Shown here one piece after another: positions 17,401-25,093 of a stretch of 64,000 bases of DNA. The DNA is from Phaeodactylibacter sp. (GTDB lineage Bacteria; Bacteroidota; Bacteroidia; Chitinophagales; Saprospiraceae): NCBI RefSeq assembly GCF_022763345.1, contig NZ_JALEGS010000004.1:51251-115250 (forward strand), in the 5' to 3' direction. A program made the position numbers and the translations under genes. The notes beneath the pieces are model-generated. The model saw only the letters and a program-made list of their open reading frames with translations, was not told where the DNA came from and searched no databases. Each line of letters opens with the position of its first letter. Position 1 is the first letter of the stretch.

Positions 17401-20400
17401 GAGGGCACCGGGTTTAGCTTTGAGTGGAGCTCAGCCGACAACAGCAGTTTTGTCAGCGGCGTGAATTCGCTAACCCCTACAGTCAACGCTCCGGGCCTCT
17501 ATCAGCTTGAGATTGAGAATGACAGTACCGGCTGCACACGGATTGCTGAAGTGGAAGTCTTTCAAGACACCCTTCCTCCGGTGGCTAATGCCGGAGCCGA
17601 TACGCTCATCAATTGCAACCAACCCACTGTATTAATCGGTAGCAACAGCAGCAGTCAGGGCGCAGATATACTTTATAGTTGGTCCGGGCCACCGGAGGGC
17701 ATTTCCGGTCCTATGAATGGACAGTTTGCTGTGGCTAATGCCCAGGGTACTTACATCCTTAACGTACGCAACACGACTACGGGCTGTGAAGCCTCAGATA
17801 CCGTTTTTGTGGCAGCAGACTTCAGCTTGCCGCTTGCCAGCGCCGGCCCGGACCAGGAATTAGGCTGTGCCATTCCCGAGGTAACGCTGACCGGCGCAGG
17901 CAGTACTGCCCTTAATACTATTTTCGAATGGACGGGTCCCTGCCTGTCCGGTGATGCTACTGCTCAGGACATTTCCGCTACCTGCGACGGGCTTTACATC
18001 TTATCCGTCACCGATACCCTCAATGGTTGCACCACAAGGGATACCGCTCTTGTGACCCGGGACCCGCTGAGCCCTAATGCCATTCTACCGGATACTATAG
18101 CGCTGTCCTGTTTGGAAGGGACAGCCCTGCTCGATGCAACTGCCTCGGAAGGTGCCACATTTAGCTGGTTCTTCAATGGCATGCCAATATCGCCCGGCGG
18201 GCTTAGCTTCACGATTGATAGTGCAGGCATCTACACCTTGATCGCCGATAACGCCGCCGGCGACTGCCCGGATACGGCTTCCGTATCGGCCACGCTGGAC
18301 TGTAGCCCGGCCCTTCAGATTGCGGCGCCCGATACGCTGACTTGCGCTATCACCACAATCACCCTGAATGCAACAGGTACGGAGTCCGGGCCCAACATCA
18401 CCTACACCTGGCTGGCCCCAGGCCCTGATTGTATAGAGTCCGGAGACACCACGCTTCAGCCAGTTGTACGCTGCCCTGGCGTTTATCAGCTCATTGCCAC
18501 CAATACTACCTTCGACCTTAGCGATACCCTGGCAGTTGAGGTGCCATCCAACACCCTCGCCCCCATAGCGGAAGCCGGCCCAGGTGACACCCTGACCTGC
18601 CCGGAACCTACAACGACTCTAAGCGCCACCGGGTCAACCATCGGACCAGGCATTGGCTATACCTGGACGAAGCTGGACGATGAGACTTTTGTGAAAGACA
18701 GCTTCAGCATCTTCGTGAATGATGCCAGCACTTATTTCCTGACCGTGATCGACAGCACCAATGGCTGCTTCGCGGAGGACATCGTTGTCGTACAGCGCAG
18801 CAATAACCTACCGGATATCAATTTCAGCTCTACGATCATCCCCTGTATGCAGGACTCCTTTTGGTTGCAGGCTTTTGTAGTACCCCAGGGCCCACAGTAT
18901 GTTTATGAATGGGAAGGCGGGATTATTCTAGATAGTGCGGATAGCGTTGCGGTACTGCTGGACACAGCCGGCGTAGTGCGTTTGACGGTTACCAACCCTG
19001 CAAATAACTGTTCCAGTTTCCGGGACGTGACCGTCGTGCAGCAGGAGTGCGTGCCCTGCCTGGACAGCATCCCGGCAGACACCCTGACCTGTGCTGCTCC
19101 GCAAGTCACCCTCAACGGCAGCTTTTGTGAGCCCTGTATTGGTTGTACCGTTGAATGGACTACCATGAACGGGAATATCCTCAGCGCCACCGACAGCCTC
19201 TCCATTGTGGTGGACCAACCCGGGCTTTATACCCTCAATGCCACCGACACCCTGGGTTTTTCCGCGAAAATCACGGTTAATGTAGCTGAGTTTTCCAGCC
19301 CGCCCGAGCTTATTCTAAGTCCGGATCAGGAACTAAACTGCACCGATACCCTCGCTACACTGACGGTCTCTGGGATGCCAGGCACTTCATTCTCCTTCCA
19401 ATGGTCGAGTGAAGACGCTCCACTGCCTGAAGGAGACACGCTCCCTTCCATTACAGTTGCTCAGCCGGGGCTTTACGCCGTACTGGTTACCGATTTATTG
19501 ACAGGCTGTGAAAACTCGGGAGAGGTCGAAGTTGCGGCCGATACCGTCCCCCCCTTAGCTGATGCCGGCCCTGCACAGGCCCTGACCTGTGAACAACCTA
19601 CGGTCACCCTCGATGGCAGTGGCTCTGCCTTTGGCAATGCCATACAATATGCCTGGAGTGGCCCTCCGGCAAACATACCTGGCGGAGCGACCTTTAACCC
19701 ATCGGTCAACACGCCGGGCTGGTATGAGCTTATGGTTACGGATACCACGACTGGCTGTGCCGGTTTAGACAGTGTTTTCGTAAGCCAAAATACGGATCTG
19801 CCAACAGTACCTTCCATTCCGGATACGGTGCTGACTTGCACGTCTCCCTCCGTGTTGCTACAGGGCAGCATTCCAAATAACACAGGTTACAGTTCCTGCT
19901 GGTACCGTCTGAATGCTGCCGGGAACCCCACCGGCCCTTGCGTGCCAACGCTTGATATTGATGTCAGCCTGCCTGGACAGTATGGATTTGAAGTCCAAAA
20001 TGACACTTCAGGTTGTACGAGCATGGTGACAGTAATGGTCGGTCTGGACACCCTCGCTCCCGCCTTGGAAGTAGCAGACACCCTGCTATTCCCCTGCAAT
20101 AATGACAGCCTCAGTATTACCGCCACAGCTGCACCAGCGGCATTAGTGACATACCAATGGAGCAGCCCGGGCGGCCTCCTGGTTCAGCAAGCCGATCAGG
20201 CTACCGCCACTGTTTTTCAGCCCGGCGTTTATCAGGTGCAGATTGAACGGGCAGACAATGGCTGCTACACTGCACAGCTGGTCTGGGTGAACGCAGACGA
20301 CCGGATCCCGGAGGTTACTGCCGGGCCAGACACGATAATCACCTGCAACAATGACCCTATACGGCTCAGTGTGGACCTTAATACGGATAGTGGACAGAGC

Positions 20401-22086
20401 GACCTGCAATGGACAACTCCTGACGGGCAAATCTTATCTGGGCCCCAAACCGCTACCCCACAAATAAGTGAGCCCGGTTGGTATTTCATATCGGTCACTG
20501 ACCCGGAAAGTGGCTGCAGCGCAACAGACTCCACCTGGGTTGCCAATGGCCGTATCGCGCCCGAAGCCGCCCTCACCAATCCGGGATTGCTTACGCTCAA
20601 CTGCAATGCAGACAGCCTTTTGCTGGATGCTAGTGCCACCACCGGAGGCACAAGCGCTGGCTTTTCCTACGAATGGCGGCGCGGGGCTTTCAATACCATC
20701 GGCACCACCGCTCAGCAGTGGGTAACCGAAGTCGGAAACTACCGGCTGCTCGTTCAGGATGAAGGCTCCGGCTGCCGGGACACCCTGCTCTTTCAAATCA
20801 GCGGAGATTTCGAACCACCTGTGGCGGACCTTGCCACCCCTAACCGGCTCAATTGTACCGTCACCTCCGTTGTGCTGGACGGTACCGGGTCAGAAAGCGG
20901 GCCTAACCTGGTGTATACCTGGCTGGACAGCAATGACCTCGTGCTTGCTCAGGATACGTTGAGGCTGACCGTGAGCACGCCAGGCGCATACACCCTGCAA
21001 GTCACTAATGAGGCCAATGGCTGCTCATCCTTTGAAACAATGGAAGTGGAAAGCGATGCAGACTTCCCGGAAATCAATATCGCTGTACCGGAACAGCTTA
21101 GCTGTAGCCGGACCAACGTCACCCTTAACGGCAGTGCCTCTACCGGTAACGGCCCACTGCTCTTTAACTGGGCTGCGGAAGCGGGCGGCGTACTGACAGG
21201 GCCTGCCGGACAGCCCACCGCAACAGCTACCGCTGAAGGCCTGTACGTACTAAGCCTGACGGACCAAAGCAACGGGTGCACCGTGGTAGATACGATAGAG
21301 GTCTCCGCTTCCTCTCCTCTCATCACAGATGTCAACTGGCTGGCTCAAAGTCCATCCTGCCCCGGGGACCGCGATGGCAGTATCTTGCTGGATTCTGTAG
21401 CCGGAGGCACACCACCTTTCCTATCAGCTATAGACGGCGGAGCGCTGTCCTCCGATAACGCCTTCGTCAATTTGGCGGCAGGCACCTACCCTATCCTGCT
21501 TGAAGATTCAAATGGCTGTCAGTGGGACTCAACGGTAACGATTACGGCCTCGAGTGGTATTGATATTGAACTTGGGCCAGATACCACCATACAGCTTGGG
21601 CAGCAAATCAGCCTTTCCGCAATGGTGGAAGCCGGGACGCCCGACTCTGTTTGGTGGTGGCCAGCCCCGGGCATTCAGGAAGGCTTGTCCTACACGGTAG
21701 CCCCAACGTTAACCACCCTCTATCAGGTCTGGGCAGCAGATATGAACGGGTGCGTGGACCAGGCTACCGTCAACGTGAAGGTACTCAAGGAGACACCCGT
21801 TTATGCACCAACGGTCTTTTCGCCTAACGGTGACAACAACAATGACCTTTTCCTGCTCTACAGCCGGGATGGGCTGGGCTCTATCGAAGTGTTCCGGATT
21901 TTTGACCGCTGGGGCAACCTCGTGCACGAAGCCCGGGACTGTCCACTGAATGATGGAGCTTGTGGATGGGACGGAAATTTCAGAGGAAGCGAAATGGACA
22001 GTGATGTCTTTACTTTCTATGCGGAGATCAACCTATCGGGTGGAGGCACCACCATTATTTCAGGTGATGTCCTCCTTTTGCGATAG
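14404..22086 (+). CDS. Giant multidomain surface protein, T9SS type B sorting signal (adhesin-like)
   Basis: 2560 residues. Order: signal peptide (1-22); proprotein-convertase P-like beta domain (~30-190, GICGIDIRFAHQYVDNLVLTLTSPGG); three ~52-residue repeats (~315-470) of the CDSLVQIDLTVLPP kind; about 22 tandem ~83-residue Ig/PKD-like repeats (~472-2300), each beginning with a variant of PPVADAGPDTLNC-x6-V-x-L-x-GTGSS and ending in GxYxLxVTDTxxGC, so each has two spaced cysteines; one SprB-type repeat (~2310-2385, CPGDRDGSILLDSVAGGTPPF); one more Ig-like domain; and a type B sorting domain (~2466-2560: VFSPNGDNNNDLF, FDRWGNLVHEA, GWDGNFRG). It should cross the outer membrane through the T9SS and be shed or attached, like SprB-type gliding or biofilm adhesins. 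Stands alone, with the convergent MarC gene 2 bases beyond its stop. Confidence 0.9.
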   Translation: MRRTCFLFCLALLSGTPLLFAQPCGLTDTLGIAVNSSPTYTYEVFDIFNNDLSAVDQGICGIDIRFAHQYVDNLVLTLTSPGGQSVTLIGPDTDQQFEFTFGSIWDIGFVPCLEVPDPDPGSLFGWDNNQTGNFSNLNFYTGSYYPFQGCLEDFNTGPANGTWTISIENTPSDYIGEITFFQIQFCDARGLDCCFAEGGNLFADDILTCEGDTILDIDPLLAFDNGQTPDTAIYGYTYLLGQDGTFIDTTDHPDLTGFAPGSYQICGLSYQLEDIDSLPEPDGILTLDSIRNNLTGLEPRFCGELSDSCVQVTIVPLPTTELIEDTICLGDSLVVGDTTLTSTGFYEIELLSFAGCDSLVQIDLTVLPPVETNLTDTLCPGQFITVGSNAYNTTGVFRDTLTSNSGCDSIILLDLTVLPPNIVDTTVTICQGEGFSVGDSLLTEAGSYSFFLTSAQNCDSTLNITVEVLAPNASIAPAFDLTCITTELILEGTASAPSGQLTYQWYAPNGTLLGTNATQTANLAGDYVLEVSQMSTDMTVCTDFDTITVQVDTIPPTADAGPSDTLNCTQGQVTLGTLTSPNPDHTYFWFTPDGNIASDVFQPTAVANEPGNYFLVVTDIDNRCSDTSMTTVLEDQSLPIVSPGSDTVLSCLNPEILLDGSGSSTGDEFAYEWRDASGSLIQDGTTLFPTISQGGTYQLMVENTLTNCRDSATVEVNYDTIAPRITLPLPDTITCTQPTVSISATVTGAGAAPIYNWASSGGNILTDPGNLNITVDAGAIYTFTAENTLNGCQDTAVVTVLEDVTVTNAVLATPDTLDCSQPSITLDGTGSSSGPDILYTWSGSPQPPVSTDGFNATVDAPGTYQLIVTNTANACADTAMVNVALDTLQPLSTAGPDRTLTCDSTLVTLDGTGSSTGPQYDYDWVEIFGTGLVDTNTLQATIASPGVYMLVVTDTQNGCFDTSFAVVNIDTLSPTAAIVTPLRLNCILSEVILDGTNSDEGTGFSFEWSSADNSSFVSGVNSLTPTVNAPGLYQLEIENDSTGCTRIAEVEVFQDTLPPVANAGADTLINCNQPTVLIGSNSSSQGADILYSWSGPPEGISGPMNGQFAVANAQGTYILNVRNTTTGCEASDTVFVAADFSLPLASAGPDQELGCAIPEVTLTGAGSTALNTIFEWTGPCLSGDATAQDISATCDGLYILSVTDTLNGCTTRDTALVTRDPLSPNAILPDTIALSCLEGTALLDATASEGATFSWFFNGMPISPGGLSFTIDSAGIYTLIADNAAGDCPDTASVSATLDCSPALQIAAPDTLTCAITTITLNATGTESGPNITYTWLAPGPDCIESGDTTLQPVVRCPGVYQLIATNTTFDLSDTLAVEVPSNTLAPIAEAGPGDTLTCPEPTTTLSATGSTIGPGIGYTWTKLDDETFVKDSFSIFVNDASTYFLTVIDSTNGCFAEDIVVVQRSNNLPDINFSSTIIPCMQDSFWLQAFVVPQGPQYVYEWEGGIILDSADSVAVLLDTAGVVRLTVTNPANNCSSFRDVTVVQQECVPCLDSIPADTLTCAAPQVTLNGSFCEPCIGCTVEWTTMNGNILSATDSLSIVVDQPGLYTLNATDTLGFSAKITVNVAEFSSPPELILSPDQELNCTDTLATLTVSGMPGTSFSFQWSSEDAPLPEGDTLPSITVAQPGLYAVLVTDLLTGCENSGEVEVAADTVPPLADAGPAQALTCEQPTVTLDGSGSAFGNAIQYAWSGPPANIPGGATFNPSVNTPGWYELMVTDTTTGCAGLDSVFVSQNTDLPTVPSIPDTVLTCTSPSVLLQGSIPNNTGYSSCWYRLNAAGNPTGPCVPTLDIDVSLPGQYGFEVQNDTSGCTSMVTVMVGLDTLAPALEVADTLLFPCNNDSLSITATAAPAALVTYQWSSPGGLLVQQADQATATVFQPGVYQVQIERADNGCYTAQLVWVNADDRIPEVTAGPDTIITCNNDPIRLSVDLNTDSGQSDLQWTTPDGQILSGPQTATPQISEPGWYFISVTDPESGCSATDSTWVANGRIAPEAALTNPGLLTLNCNADSLLLDASATTGGTSAGFSYEWRRGAFNTIGTTAQQWVTEVGNYRLLVQDEGSGCRDTLLFQISGDFEPPVADLATPNRLNCTVTSVVLDGTGSESGPNLVYTWLDSNDLVLAQDTLRLTVSTPGAYTLQVTNEANGCSSFETMEVESDADFPEINIAVPEQLSCSRTNVTLNGSASTGNGPLLFNWAAEAGGVLTGPAGQPTATATAEGLYVLSLTDQSNGCTVVDTIEVSASSPLITDVNWLAQSPSCPGDRDGSILLDSVAGGTPPFLSAIDGGALSSDNAFVNLAAGTYPILLEDSNGCQWDSTVTITASSGIDIELGPDTTIQLGQQISLSAMVEAGTPDSVWWWPAPGIQEGLSYTVAPTLTTLYQVWAADMNGCVDQATVNVKVLKETPVYAPTVFSPNGDNNNDLFLLYSRDGLGSIEVFRIFDRWGNLVHEARDCPLNDGACGWDGNFRGSEMDSDVFTFYAEINLSGGGTTIISGDVLLLR

Positions 22087-22088
22087 TC

Positions 22089-22718
22089 TTAAGCAAGCAC
22101 TTTCACCAGCTCAACGATGCCGGTGATGATGTTTTGAATGCCGATGGCCATAACCAGGAAGCCCATGATGCGGCTTAGTGCATTCAGCCCGGCCACCCCC
22201 AGCAGTTTTTGCAGATAAGGGGAATACCTAAGGACACTATACACGATAGCGCCCATCGCGACCACCACAGCCGAAATAACAAGTCTCGGTTCCCAGGCCG
22301 TATGCTCAGCCTGAATACTGATCAGGTAAGAGATGGACCCTGGCCCTGAAAGCAGCGGCATCGCCATTGGTGAGAAGGAAATATCGTCCTTGGTCAGCGC
22401 TTCCTGTTTCACTTTTTTGTCTACCGCCCGCCCTTCGGCAAACTTTCCGCTCATGAGGGAGTAACCGGACAGGAGAATGACCAATCCTCCGGCAATACGC
22501 ATCGCATTGATGCTAATGCCAAAAAAGCTTAGAATGAGCGAACCGGCCAGGAAAAAAGTCAGCAGAATCAAAGTGAAGTAAAGGCTGGTATGCAAAGCCG
22601 TCTGCGTCCGCTCCTGTTTGGTGTAATGCGGAGTCATACCCAGAAACACCGGAATTGCTCCAAGCGGATTTACCATGGAAAATAAGGACGCCAGCACTGC
22701 TAAAAACAGCTCTAACAT
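22089..22718 (-). CDS. MarC family integral membrane protein
   Basis: 209 residues from Met 22718 (MLELFLAVLASLFSMVNPLGAIPVF). Six membrane segments with family motifs NPLGAIPVFLGMT near the N-terminus, GGLVILLSGYSLMSG, and MAMPLLSGPGSISYL in the second half, mirroring the first. MarC proteins were once linked to multiple antibiotic resistance but have no proven transport substrate. The frame continues 11 codons upstream; that part is not family-like. Confidence 0.9.
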   Translation of the reverse strand: MLELFLAVLASLFSMVNPLGAIPVFLGMTPHYTKQERTQTALHTSLYFTLILLTFFLAGSLILSFFGISINAMRIAGGLVILLSGYSLMSGKFAEGRAVDKKVKQEALTKDDISFSPMAMPLLSGPGSISYLISIQAEHTAWEPRLVISAVVVAMGAIVYSVLRYSPYLQKLLGVAGLNALSRIMGFLVMAIGIQNIITGIVELVKVLA

Positions 22719-22910
22719 GGTTGTGTATACTTTTTGGGTGGCAAAAACCACTCTTGTTTAAAATTTAATTCCGAATCAAGCAAGTTAAGTCCGAAAATCA
22801 AAATAATTGCCGGTCAGACTGTACTTAAGTCTTCATATACACTTGTTATCTTCTGAAAGTTTCCCTGTCTGCGTTAAATTTTAAAAGTTTTTTGACCTAA
22901 AACACTGTAC

Positions 22911-22948
22911 TAAAAAAACAAAAAGGGGAGCAGAAAAGACTGCTCCCC
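22911..22948 (-). terminator. Strong terminator of a minus-strand small transcript
   Basis: Arms GGGGAGCAG (22925-22933) and CTGCTCCCC (22940-22948) with a 6-nt loop. On the minus strand the hairpin is followed by TTTTTGTTTTTTTA, whereas the plus strand has no T run. No annotated-size gene lies upstream on the minus strand, so it ends the small transcript starting near 23182. Confidence 0.88.
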
Positions 22949-22974
22949 AGAAAAACACCTAAAACCCATATTCT

Positions 22975-23061
22975 TTACATGAAATATTTCATGCCATATT
23001 TTTGTTCGTTGCGGAATGTTGAGCCAATTGCAATTATTCCTGCAAGTGGCTTCAACGTCAT
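22975..23061 (-). CDS. 28-aa small protein in its own Crp/Fnr-type transcription unit
   Basis: ATG at 23061-23059, TAA at 22977-22975. The product starts MTLKPLAGIIAIGSTF and ends with a basic-aromatic tail (RNEQKYGMKYFM). A short hydrophobic stretch is followed by charged residues, so a small membrane-associated peptide is possible. The frame is preceded by AAAAAGGGGA, one of the few purine-rich, Shine-Dalgarno-like leaders in this window. It lies between a promoter with a Crp/Fnr-like palindrome (23187-23230) and a strong terminator (22911-22948), which together define a ~275-nt transcript. I do not recognise the peptide; the transcript might instead act as a regulatory RNA. Confidence 0.5.
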   Translation of the reverse strand: MTLKPLAGIIAIGSTFRNEQKYGMKYFM

Positions 23062-23086
23062 TCCCCTTTTTAGTGAACGGTTATTC

Positions 23087-23106
23087 TTTCTCTACGTTCA
23101 GAGAAA
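23087..23106 (-). other. Hairpin in the leader of the 28-aa gene
   Basis: Perfect 7-bp arms TTTCTCT / AGAGAAA around ACGTTC, about 25 bases before the start codon on the transcribed strand. It could control translation or stabilise the 5' part of the RNA. Confidence 0.45.
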
Positions 23107-23186
23107 TATTACCGATTTACTTGCATTCCTTTAGACTTAGGAAAACGCTGAAGTCACACATTTATTTAACTTTTTTCGCGTAACGG

Positions 23187-23230
23187 CAAAAGTAAAATAA
23201 GTCCTCTTAATTTACAGTGATATTTATCAC
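23187..23230 (-). promoter_or_regulatory. Class II Crp/Fnr-type promoter of the 28-aa gene
   Basis: Read on the minus strand: palindrome GTGATAAATATCAC (23230-23217) followed by TG, then a perfect -7 box TACTTTTG (23194-23187). The distance from the first G of the palindrome to the last G of TTTG is 44 nt, identical to the promoters at 40492-40535 and 56570-56613. With a start site ~5 nt after the box, the palindrome is centred near -41.5. Confidence 0.7.
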
Positions 23231-23269
23231 GAATTTTTGCAATGCCATCTCCAAAACAGTTTTTTTTCA

Positions 23270-23869
23270 ATGGAAAGATTCGACAATCCTGATAAATTTC
23301 TCCACGATGCCTGGCACCTGCTGATTAAAGCAGCAATTAAGCGAAAAGGCGATTACCAAAAACCAAGCGTTGCCACCGTTGATTCGGAAGGTTTTGCCCG
23401 GCAACGGGTGATCGTATTGCGCGAGGTAGACTTTCAGCAGCGACAGCTTACCTTTTTTACAGATGCCCGCTCTCGGAAGGTAGAGGAGCTTTCAAATCAT
23501 CCACACTTGTCTTGTCTGTTTTGGGATGAGCGCAAGAAAGTCCAAATCCGAATGAACGCACAGGTCATTCTGGAACAAGGGTCAGCGCGTTGCCGTCAGT
23601 ACTGGGACCGGCTTCCGGTACAGGGGCGGTCCAGCTATGCAGCCCTTTCAGCGCCCGGCACGCCTCAGCAAACAGACAATGTACCTCTGCCCAATCATTG
23701 GCACGATGAAATGGACCTGCAGGAAACCGCCTATGCGTTTGAGCACTTCATGGTCATCACTTGTCAGGTTTACAGCGCAGACCTTTTGCACTTACACCAT
23801 GAGGGCCACCAAAGGGCGCAATTTGCCTATCAGGATGGCGCATGGGCAGGAAGTTGGGTTGCTCCCTGA
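23270..23869 (+). CDS. Pyridoxamine 5'-phosphate oxidase family flavoprotein
   Basis: 199 residues from ATG 23270 (MERFDNPDKFLHDAW). The split-barrel FMN fold is indicated by KPSVATVDSEGFARQRVIVLREVD, then LTFFTDARSRKVEEL, LSCLFWDERKKVQIRMNAQV, and RCRQYWDRLP with SSYAALS. These are the FMN-binding strands of PPOX proteins. The C-terminal PdxH signature (R-x-H dimer motif) is not obvious, so this is a PNPOx-like protein rather than a secure PdxH. Divergent from the 28-aa transcript, sharing its ~100-base control region. Confidence 0.8.
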   Translation: MERFDNPDKFLHDAWHLLIKAAIKRKGDYQKPSVATVDSEGFARQRVIVLREVDFQQRQLTFFTDARSRKVEELSNHPHLSCLFWDERKKVQIRMNAQVILEQGSARCRQYWDRLPVQGRSSYAALSAPGTPQQTDNVPLPNHWHDEMDLQETAYAFEHFMVITCQVYSADLLHLHHEGHQRAQFAYQDGAWAGSWVAP

Positions 23870-23912
23870 TAGTACATTCTTTCCGCCGACAGGAAAGAGG
23901 GTTGCCAACTGC

Positions 23913-25088
23913 TTAGCGCGCAGGATCCAGCCTTAATTGTGTTTTCTGCCTTTTTTCATCCCGAAGAAACTCTACCTCCACGAGATCCCCTGGTTCATAC
24001 TTTTCAAGGATCAGAATCAGGTCGTTGGTGGATTTAACAGCTTCACCATCAATCCCGGTGATAATATCCCCCAGTACAATACTGCCATAACGGTCCCGCA
24101 TCGTTGGGCGGATACCGGCTTTCTCAGCACCGCTGCCTTTAATCACATCGATAACAAGTGCGCCGTCCAGCCCCAGTCGCTCCACAATCTGCGGGCGAGC
24201 CAGCTCCACGCCCAGAGTGGGCCGTTTGAGCCGTCCAAACTCAATTAGCTCAGGGACTACCCAGCTGACTACGTCGACCGGAATGGAGAAGCCAATCCCG
24301 GCTGAAGCACCGGAAGGGCTGTAAATTGCGGTATTCACTCCTATGAGGCGGCCGGAGCTGTCCAGGAGCGGCCCTCCGGAATTGCCGGGGTTAATCGCAG
24401 CGTCCGTTTGTATGACATCACGGATTGGAATTCCAGCTACGGATTCTATTTCCCGGCCCAGGGCACTCACAATACCTGTCGTTAGGGTTTGGTCCAGGCC
24501 GAAGGGGTTACCAATGGCATAAACCGACTGGCCGACCTGCAAATTATCGGAAGTGCCGACCGGCATTGGCCGCAGGATATTCCGGGGCGCTTCGATGCGC
24601 AATACGGCCAGGTCCTTCTCAGGAGCGACCCCAACCGGCACTGCTTCCCAGGTACTGCGGTCAGCCAGCGTAACCGTAGCGCGGTCTGCACCTTGAATAA
24701 CATGGTAATTGGTAATGATATGCCCCTTGTAGTCCCAAACGAAACCAGAGCCGCTACCTCTTGGGATTTCAGTAATATTCCGGCTGAAGTAATCCCGCCT
24801 TACGTTGGTGGTAGTGATGTAGCATACCGAAGGCGCAGACTCTTCAAACAACCGGATGTTAGCACGCTCCTGAGGATTGAGCCCATTTGAGGCGGCAGGC
24901 TCACGCGTGGCAGGCAGGTTGACCGTCTCGTCCGATTCTGAAGCGTTAGGATCAGAAGTTTCGGTTATTTCCTCCGATGGTGTTTCACCTGGCACATCAG
25001 CATCTGCCCGGGAAGTCCACGCAGCACCGGCAAAAAAACCGCAGCCAAGTAAAGCCAGCCAGATGAATATGCTAAATCGATTGTTCAT
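23913..25088 (-). CDS. HtrA/Deg-type periplasmic serine protease with PDZ domain
   Basis: 391 residues. N-terminal membrane anchor or signal (IFIWLALLGCGFFAGAAW), acidic low-complexity linker (~30-70), trypsin-like domain with catalytic His129 (ITNYHVIQ), Asp159 (EKDLAVL) and Ser237 (INPGNSGGP), then one PDZ domain (~300-385: GALVIDVIKGSGAEKAGI, GDIITGIDGEAVKS). This is the DegS/HhoA-like layout with a single PDZ, acting in envelope quality control. Only 5 bases separate it from the upstream gene at 25094, so the two form an operon. Confidence 0.92.
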   Translation of the reverse strand: MNNRFSIFIWLALLGCGFFAGAAWTSRADADVPGETPSEEITETSDPNASESDETVNLPATREPAASNGLNPQERANIRLFEESAPSVCYITTTNVRRDYFSRNITEIPRGSGSGFVWDYKGHIITNYHVIQGADRATVTLADRSTWEAVPVGVAPEKDLAVLRIEAPRNILRPMPVGTSDNLQVGQSVYAIGNPFGLDQTLTTGIVSALGREIESVAGIPIRDVIQTDAAINPGNSGGPLLDSSGRLIGVNTAIYSPSGASAGIGFSIPVDVVSWVVPELIEFGRLKRPTLGVELARPQIVERLGLDGALVIDVIKGSGAEKAGIRPTMRDRYGSIVLGDIITGIDGEAVKSTNDLILILEKYEPGDLVEVEFLRDEKRQKTQLRLDPAR

Positions 25089-25093
25089 ATCAA

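Noticed and set aside
15800..21300. Regular repeats that could be mistaken for CRISPR or satellite DNA
   Set aside because: They are ~250-bp protein-coding Ig-like repeats with diverged DNA sequence, in frame through the whole gene.
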